DNA from: UBA5499 sp002426275
Lineage (GTDB): Bacteria > Bacillota > DTU084
Length of the DNA stretch: 17,760 bases
Reading direction: 5' to 3'
NCBI GenBank assembly: GCA_937888735.1
Contig: CALASN010000133.1
Location: forward strand, 1-17,760
The notes beneath the pieces are model-generated. The model was not told the DNA's origin. It saw only the letters and a program-made list of their open reading frames with translations, and ran no database searches. The position numbers were made by a program, and so were the translations under genes. Position 1 is the stretch's first letter. The number at the start of each line of letters is the position of its first letter. Of the stretch, positions 12,911-17,760 are shown in pieces.

Positions 12911-13177
12911 TTTAATATAAACAAGGTAATAGCGTGATAAGAATGAGTGAACAGAAAATACATAATTAAAGTAGCGTGGTGTCTTCACTAAACATTTGGA
13001 AAAGCTGCCGTTAATCTTGATGCTATTGCATTGTCAGCCAAAGGGTGCGGCTAGAGGATAATCTCTAATTAAGGCAAGATTTCGCCTGATCTTTGGTATC
13101 CCGAATGGATATTTTCTGCAGTCCTACATATTTGTTCAGAGAGCGAAAAGTTATTATTCAAAAAGGTGGAAAGTTCG

Positions 13178-14308
13178 ATGATTACCGTCAAAAACAGTCC
13201 GATTCCGCTATACATTCAAATCAGCAGTTATTTGAAATCAGCCATCGAAAAGGGATTATTCAAAGCTGATGAGCAAATCCCATCAGAGATGGAGCTCGCA
13301 GGCAGGTATCAGGTTAACCGCCTCACCGCCCGTAAAGCCATCACCACTTTGGTGGATGAGGGACTTCTCTACAGAGTGCAGGGAAAAGGGACGTTTGTGG
13401 CGCCAGGCGCCCAAAGGGGAGCGCTTGCCGCTGCACAGCCCTTTATCTCCTTCGTTGCCCCTTTCCTTTACGATTACTATCAAATGGAGATCATCTCCGG
13501 GCTCGAGACCGTCTTGAAAAGCTCCGGCTACAGGCTTGTGGTCTGCAATTCCAATCACGATCCGGGAGAGGAGGCGCGTCTTTTAGTTGAACAACAAGAA
13601 TCGGGCGCCAGAGGGGTTGTGCTGTTCCCTACAGATACCTGCGGTGCGGAGACGCTGGCGAGCCTGCAAAAGACAAAATTCCCTTTTGTGCTGGTGGATA
13701 GGTTCATAGACGAAGTAGACTGCGATTACGTTGTTTCCGATAACTTTGGCGGCGCCTACAGAGTTGTGAATCACCTGATTGAGCATGGCCATAGCAAAAT
13801 AGCTTTCATTTATTCGCGAGACAACGCTTGCTCGGCAGTTACCGACCGCTTGCGGGGGTATAGACGGGCACTTTCCGATGCGAAGCTTGAGCAGGAGTTC
13901 ATTTATGATGAACTTCCGGAACTAGGCGGGATCTATAGGTCAAATTTAACCAAGCAATATCTCGGACTGTTAAGCGAATATTTAAAGCGCAATACGGTCA
14001 CCGCTATTTTTGCTCAAAATGACATGATTGCGCTGGAAGTGATCAGAGTAGCCAAAATGTTAAAACTGCAGGTCCCGAGGCAGTTAGCCGTGGTCGGCTT
14101 TGACGATATGCCCTATGGGGTAGAATTGCCCCTGACCACGGTGGCTCAAAATCGGGTGGAAATCGGCAGGCAAGCGGGGAAAGTGCTGCTGGATAAATTA
14201 GAAGCGGCGGAGAGCGAGCATCACGTGCTTGTACCTACCAAATTGATTGTGCGCGCATCGTGCGGCTGCGCGGCAGAACCATTGCGGGCACTGGCTGGAA
14301 TAGAATAA
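13178..14308 (+). CDS. AraR-like transcriptional regulator (GntR HTH + LacI sensor)
   Basis: The 376-residue protein joins a GntR-family winged helix-turn-helix (about residues 8-75, with PLYIQISSYLKSAIEKG, IPSEMELAGRYQVNRLTARKAI and the wing YRVQGKGTFVA) to a LacI/GalR-type periplasmic-binding-like sensor (about 88-365). The sensor has VVLFPTD, PFVLVDR, the HLIEHGHSKIAFI segment, AQNDMIALEVI, VVGFDDMPYG and the terminal LIVRASCG typical of LacI-family C-termini. This is the architecture of AraR-type sugar-responsive repressors. The ATG at 13178 is eight bases after AGGTGG; a GTG at 13166 overlaps that site. It heads the operon, 35 bases before the solute-binding gene with no terminator between, so it probably regulates itself and its neighbours. 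The ligand cannot be told from the sequence. Confidence 0.93.
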   Translation: MITVKNSPIPLYIQISSYLKSAIEKGLFKADEQIPSEMELAGRYQVNRLTARKAITTLVDEGLLYRVQGKGTFVAPGAQRGALAAAQPFISFVAPFLYDYYQMEIISGLETVLKSSGYRLVVCNSNHDPGEEARLLVEQQESGARGVVLFPTDTCGAETLASLQKTKFPFVLVDRFIDEVDCDYVVSDNFGGAYRVVNHLIEHGHSKIAFIYSRDNACSAVTDRLRGYRRALSDAKLEQEFIYDELPELGGIYRSNLTKQYLGLLSEYLKRNTVTAIFAQNDMIALEVIRVAKMLKLQVPRQLAVVGFDDMPYGVELPLTTVAQNRVEIGRQAGKVLLDKLEAAESEHHVLVPTKLIVRASCGCAAEPLRALAGIE

Positions 14309-14343
14309 GGCGGGTGGAGAGTAATTAGATCGGAGGGATTTGT

Positions 14344-15729
14344 GTGAGAAAATGGTGGCTTTTCTTGACTGTTTTAGCGGTGGTGGTAATCGGCTTTTTC
14401 GCCGTAAAGAGCAAAAATGACGGCGCACAAAATGCCGCAGGCGGCCAGGATAAAATCGTTGTGGTGATGAATGCCGGCCCGAAAGAAACCGATCAGGTGG
14501 CGGTCAAGAGACTGAGAGAGGATATCGCTAGATTCAACAAGCTCTATCCCGAGATCGAAATCCGCTGGACGGATCGTCCGTATTCACCGGATAGTTTCAG
14601 CACCAGCATGGCCGGGGACACAGCTGAAGACATCATCACTCTTTGGGCCACGGAAGGCTACGTGGCAGAACGCGGCTATGCCTTGGATCTCTCGAAACTC
14701 TTGGCAGGCTGGGAATATAAAGCGCAATTGAACAAGGACGTCCTGGCGCCGTTTGTCAGGGAAGGAAAAGTTTATGCTCTCCCCAAAGACGGCTATCTGA
14801 TGGGAATGCTTTATAATAAAAAGCTTTTCAAAGAGGCGGGGATTCTGGACAGCCGGGGCAACGCGCAGGCGCCCGCCGACTGGGATGAGTTTGTGGCGGC
14901 AGCTAAGAAGCTCACTGACAGGGAAAAAGGGATCGCCGGGTTCGGCATCATGGGCAACGGCGCAGAGGCGGGCTGGGGGTTCCTCAATTGGGTCTGGCAG
15001 GCGGGAGGAGATTTTGAGCGAGAAGAAAACGGCGCCTGGAAGGCGGTGTTTGCTCAAAAAGAGGCGGTAGCGGCTCTGAAGTTTATCCGAGACTTGCGCT
15101 GGCAGCACGATGTGCTGCAATCCACGCTCCTGGCCACGTCTAATGATCTGATGGCTCGCTTTGCCAGCAACCAGATTGGCATGTTCTTTGCAGCGCAGGA
15201 CAGAATCCCGGCTCTGGTGAATCAATACGGCATGAAGCTTGAGGACATTGGCATGGCGCTTCTGCCTGCCGGTCCCGCAGGCCGCGCCAACCAGATGGGA
15301 GGCAACTATTATATCATTAATCCTAAGCGCCCGGCTAAGGTGCAGGAAGCGGCTTTCAAGTGGATTACCTGGAAGATTTTGGGCGCCATGGCTCCGGAGC
15401 GCATTCGAGAAAACGGCGAAGATCTGCGCCAGCAGGGACAGATTGGCACGCTCACGGCTCTGCCCATATTTATAGGAGAGACGGACAGCAAGGCCAGGGA
15501 AGCTGCTGCTCCTTACAGCGATGTGCTGGTGGATTTTCCGGATGTTTGGAAGGAAGCTGCCAAATATATGAGGCCCGAGCCACCGTTTTTCTGCCAGCAG
15601 CTTTATTCGGAGTATCTGGGACCGGCAGTTCAGGCGGTTCTGACGGAAAAGAACGCTGATCCTCAAGCGCTGCTGGCCAATGCGGCCCGGGGCTTTCAGG
15701 AACGGTTTTTGCATACTGTAAATGAGTAA
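14344..15729 (+). CDS. Family-1 extracellular solute-binding protein
   Basis: The 461-residue protein looks like a carbohydrate ABC-transporter binding protein. It has an N-terminal hydrophobic segment (residues 4-20), then KIVVVMNAGPKETDQ, an RFNKLYPEIEIRW strand, AGDTAEDIITLW, the hinge-region ALPKDGYLMGMLYNKKLFKEAGI and the ADWDEFVAAAKKLTD and QMGGNYYIINP segments typical of SBP family 1. The start is GTG at 14344 with GGAGGG (14332-14337) six bases before it. Unusually for a Gram-positive binding protein, no lipobox cysteine follows the hydrophobic segment; the sequence passes through IGFFAVKSKN, so it may be held by an uncleaved membrane anchor. No permease genes follow directly; the next gene is a beta-helix protein. 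Substrate is unknown, most likely an oligosaccharide given its neighbours. Confidence 0.88.
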   Translation: MRKWWLFLTVLAVVVIGFFAVKSKNDGAQNAAGGQDKIVVVMNAGPKETDQVAVKRLREDIARFNKLYPEIEIRWTDRPYSPDSFSTSMAGDTAEDIITLWATEGYVAERGYALDLSKLLAGWEYKAQLNKDVLAPFVREGKVYALPKDGYLMGMLYNKKLFKEAGILDSRGNAQAPADWDEFVAAAKKLTDREKGIAGFGIMGNGAEAGWGFLNWVWQAGGDFEREENGAWKAVFAQKEAVAALKFIRDLRWQHDVLQSTLLATSNDLMARFASNQIGMFFAAQDRIPALVNQYGMKLEDIGMALLPAGPAGRANQMGGNYYIINPKRPAKVQEAAFKWITWKILGAMAPERIRENGEDLRQQGQIGTLTALPIFIGETDSKAREAAAPYSDVLVDFPDVWKEAAKYMRPEPPFFCQQLYSEYLGPAVQAVLTEKNADPQALLANAARGFQERFLHTVNE

Positions 15730-15760
15730 CAAGAGGCGGCATAGAAGGGGGCGGAAGAAC

Positions 15761-17760
15761 ATGTGGACAAATAAGAAACTTTTATTCCCGGCGGCGATAT
15801 TATTTACTTGTTTGTTCCTGGTGGGCACCGGAGGCTGGGCGCAGGAAGCCGCACGCTACGAACCGGCTGAGGAATTTTATAACCGCAAGGGCCTTGAGGA
15901 GATGCCGAGATTGAACTATCAGGGGCTCCCGGTGGTAAACGTAAAAGAGCTGGGAGCGTTAGGAGATGGAGTGCAAGATGCTCAGCCGTTTTTTGAACGA
16001 GCGGTGGCACAGCTCAGAGAGCAAGGCGGCGGCGTGCTCTTCATCCCGGAGGGAACTTACAATTTCCAGCAAAAAAAGCAAAATACGGTCTGGGCCGTCG
16101 GCAAACAGGGCGATGCCTGGCCGGAACTGAAGAACATCCACTTTGTGGGCGAGGGCGAGCGAACGATCATTCGCTTCGAGGTGGATGCCTCGAATTTCGG
16201 CACGGGATGGGCCTTTGGGACGTGTGAGAATATTAGCCTCAGCAAGATGAGCTTCACCATTTTTCCTTATTTTGACAGCCGGCAACCGGTGGGCATGGGC
16301 ATTTACACGCTGAGGTTCGGCAGTTATCAGACGGCCGAACGCAGAGCGCGCAATATCACATTGGTAAACCTGACCTTTGATCAGGGCATTTTGGGGCCTT
16401 GGATCCAGGACACGGAAAAGATTTGGGTGGTTGATTGCACGGTCCGCAATACTTCCGCCGACGGAATTCATTTGGACAATGTAAGAGACGGAGTCGTAGC
16501 TTATTGCTCGGTGGAGCATGCCGGAGACGACGGCATGGCTTCCATCGCCTCGCTGAATTCATTAAAGCAAGTCCTTTCTCAAAATACGTCTTTTTTGTAC
16601 AACAAAGTTTATGAGTCCAAGTTCGCCCGGGGAATCACCCTGGGCGGCATTAATTGCCAGGCGATCGGCAATTGGATTGAGGCAGTCAATTGCGCGGGGG
16701 TCAGCTTCAACGGTTTTGGACATTCAGGCGAAGGGTTTCCGCTGGAGAGGATCAAGGTGATGAACAACACCATCATTCGCGCTGATCTGAATGAACGCGG
16801 CAGTTACGAAAACCCCTCGTCCCATCCTTGGCATACGGCCGTCAGCTTGGAGAGCGAAACGCGGACTGCCGATATCGTCGGCAACAGAATATATGGGAGT
16901 CAGTATCATGGCATTTGGCTGAAAAACCCCGGCAGCAGTTACAGCGACATTTCAATTGTCGGCAACGACATTCAAGGGAACTGGAGGGCGGGCATCAGCT
17001 TGGCTCCGCAATCCGCGGTGGACAGACTGAACGTTAATGATAATTTCTTGCTGAATAATGCCGGCGGTAATATCGCTCTGGACGGTAAGACGCAGAACTC
17101 GATAATTCAAGGCAATGTCGAGCAGGCGAATGACAAAGCTCCTTGGCAGGATATCTATGACGGCATAAGAAGAGAACCGCAGCAGACAAGCTGGCAAGCT
17201 CCGCCTAAGCTGAAAGAGCAAGGAGAGACTGTCAATGTCAGAGACTGGGGAGCCAAAGGCGACGGGACGACAAACGACGCTCCGGCTTTCAACCGGGCGT
17301 TAGCGCAGCTTCCCGAGGCAGGCGGCGTTTTGCACATACCTGCCGGAGAATATTTGTTAGCGCCTCCAGCCGGCAGCGACACAGCCCCGTTCACCATTAT
17401 CAAGCATCATTTGCTGGTTGCTGACAGACGAAATATCGTCATCCGGGGGGAAAAGGGAAAGACCACCTTATTGTTTTCAGACGCCGATCATCAGGGGATT
17501 CGTCTCCTGAACGCAGAGAACTGCGCGGTCATTGATTTGAACTTGCGCCTCATAAAACAGCCCGAGCTCCGGCATAATAGGGCTTTGCTGGACATCTCAG
17601 GCTGCAGGGGGATAATCCTGTCCGGCATCACGAGCCTTGATTCCGGGGGACCGGGGATTCAAATTGAAGCTTCCACGGGCGTTTTAATGGAAAACTGCAC
17701 GGTGAGAAATGCGGGGACGCACGGGTTACGACTGCTTTCCAGCAGACAAGTAACGGTCGC
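15761..17760 (+). CDS. Secreted tandem right-handed beta-helix protein (partial)
   Basis: The reading frame is open from the ATG at 15761 to the window end, giving 666 complete codons; the 3' end is missing. A signal peptide is clear (residues 1-27, KKLLFPAAILFTCLFLVGTGGWA, cleavage before QE). Two copies of a pectate-lyase-superfamily start motif are seen: VNVKELGALGDGVQDAQPFFERA near residue 59 and VNVRDWGAKGDGTTNDAPAFNRA near 491, each followed by a GGGVLFIPEGTY/GGVLHIPAGEY strand. The first beta-helix covers about 58-470 and is rich in short Asn/Gly turns. It carries SADGIHLD (D234) and GDDGM (D256, D257), reminiscent of the GH28 NTD and DD motifs. The enzyme activity is not certain. GGGGG (15747-15751) precedes the ATG. 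It sits 31 bases after the solute-binding gene in the same operon. Confidence 0.85.
   Translation, partial: MWTNKKLLFPAAILFTCLFLVGTGGWAQEAARYEPAEEFYNRKGLEEMPRLNYQGLPVVNVKELGALGDGVQDAQPFFERAVAQLREQGGGVLFIPEGTYNFQQKKQNTVWAVGKQGDAWPELKNIHFVGEGERTIIRFEVDASNFGTGWAFGTCENISLSKMSFTIFPYFDSRQPVGMGIYTLRFGSYQTAERRARNITLVNLTFDQGILGPWIQDTEKIWVVDCTVRNTSADGIHLDNVRDGVVAYCSVEHAGDDGMASIASLNSLKQVLSQNTSFLYNKVYESKFARGITLGGINCQAIGNWIEAVNCAGVSFNGFGHSGEGFPLERIKVMNNTIIRADLNERGSYENPSSHPWHTAVSLESETRTADIVGNRIYGSQYHGIWLKNPGSSYSDISIVGNDIQGNWRAGISLAPQSAVDRLNVNDNFLLNNAGGNIALDGKTQNSIIQGNVEQANDKAPWQDIYDGIRREPQQTSWQAPPKLKEQGETVNVRDWGAKGDGTTNDAPAFNRALAQLPEAGGVLHIPAGEYLLAPPAGSDTAPFTIIKHHLLVADRRNIVIRGEKGKTTLLFSDADHQGIRLLNAENCAVIDLNLRLIKQPELRHNRALLDISGCRGIILSGITSLDSGGPGIQIEASTGVLMENCTVRNAGTHGLRLLSSRQVTV

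Larger units (their letters stand above)
12692..13177. other. AT-rich intergenic region between divergent genes
   Basis: No convincing protein gene or known RNA family was seen in these roughly 490 bases. The left part holds the promoter of the LysM-CAP gene and a short direct repeat TTTAGCA (12792 and 12804, 12-base period). The middle is strongly AT-rich, with a 22-A homopolymer, two inverted repeats and a possible promoter for the right-hand operon. The right part (12910-13165) would be a long 5' leader if that promoter is real. The base composition differs sharply from the flanking genes, which fits a junction between core chromosome and an acquired carbohydrate locus. Confidence 0.7.

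Noticed and set aside
12943..12969. A tiny ATG-initiated frame (MSEQKIHN) in the AT-rich intergenic region
   Set aside because: It has only eight codons and no convincing ribosome binding site, so there is no basis to call it a gene.
13129..13157. A TATTAT box close to the regulator gene as an alternative promoter
   Set aside because: The matching -35 is poor, and transcription would start within the ribosome binding site of the regulator.
12692..13177. A T-box, purine, or c-di-GMP riboswitch in the leader
   Set aside because: None of the conserved core sequences of these classes could be found; GGGTGCGG only superficially resembles the T-box GGGTGGNACCGCG.
14584..15828. A 414-residue open frame on the - strand opposite the solute-binding protein
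   Set aside because: It mirrors the codon structure of the solute-binding gene, whose sequence matches its family along its length. The antisense product has no domain I recognise.
15959..16519. A 186-residue open frame on the - strand within the beta-helix gene
   Set aside because: The + strand frame carries a signal peptide, ribosome binding site and family motifs, so the antisense frame is a shadow.

Overview
The window suggests a Bacillota (Firmicutes) chromosome with clostridial-type gene order, possibly a Clostridia- or Limnochordia-like anaerobe; the species cannot be named from the sequence. The reasons are: strong purine-rich ribosome binding sites before almost every gene, frequent TTG starts, rpsD lying between rpsK and rpoA (in Bacillus it lies elsewhere), a small KOW-domain gene between map and infA, zinc-binding forms of S14, S4, L36 and adenylate kinase, and a spore-former-type LysM-CAP protein.

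Region 1 (8-9512, + strand) is the distal spc operon fused to the alpha operon: rplE-rpsN-rpsH-rplF-rplR-rpsE-rpmD-rplO-secY-adk-map-KOW gene-infA-rpmJ-rpsM-rpsK-rpsD-rpoA-rplQ. It supplies ribosomal proteins, the SecY translocon channel, adenylate kinase, methionine aminopeptidase, IF-1 and the RNA polymerase alpha subunit. Genes are tightly packed, several overlap (ATGA junctions, or a TTG start inside the previous stop region), and a hairpin with a T-tract follows rplQ.

Region 2 (9577-12019, + strand) is the energy-coupling module of an ECF vitamin/metal transporter, ecfA1-ecfA2-ecfT, with overlapping genes and no substrate-binding S component beside it. It starts only about 20 bases after the rplQ hairpin and ends in a strong intrinsic terminator whose left arm lies inside the last ecfT codons.

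Region 3 (12053-12685, - strand) is a secreted LysM-CAP protein convergent with ecfT. It stands where truA-rplM-rpsI often continue in related genomes, so the housekeeping synteny ends here.

Region 4 (12692-17760) is accessory. An AT-rich gap of about 490 bases with a 22-A tract, inverted repeats and a possible structured leader precedes a carbohydrate-type operon on the + strand: an AraR-like regulator (GntR DNA-binding domain plus LacI-type sensor), a family-1 extracellular solute-binding protein without a lipobox cysteine, and a secreted protein with two tandem right-handed beta-helix domains that runs off the window. The likely scheme is ligand-controlled expression of an extracellular polysaccharide-active protein together with a sugar-capture protein; the permeases are not in the window. 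No CRISPR array, tRNA, rRNA or insertion sequence was seen.
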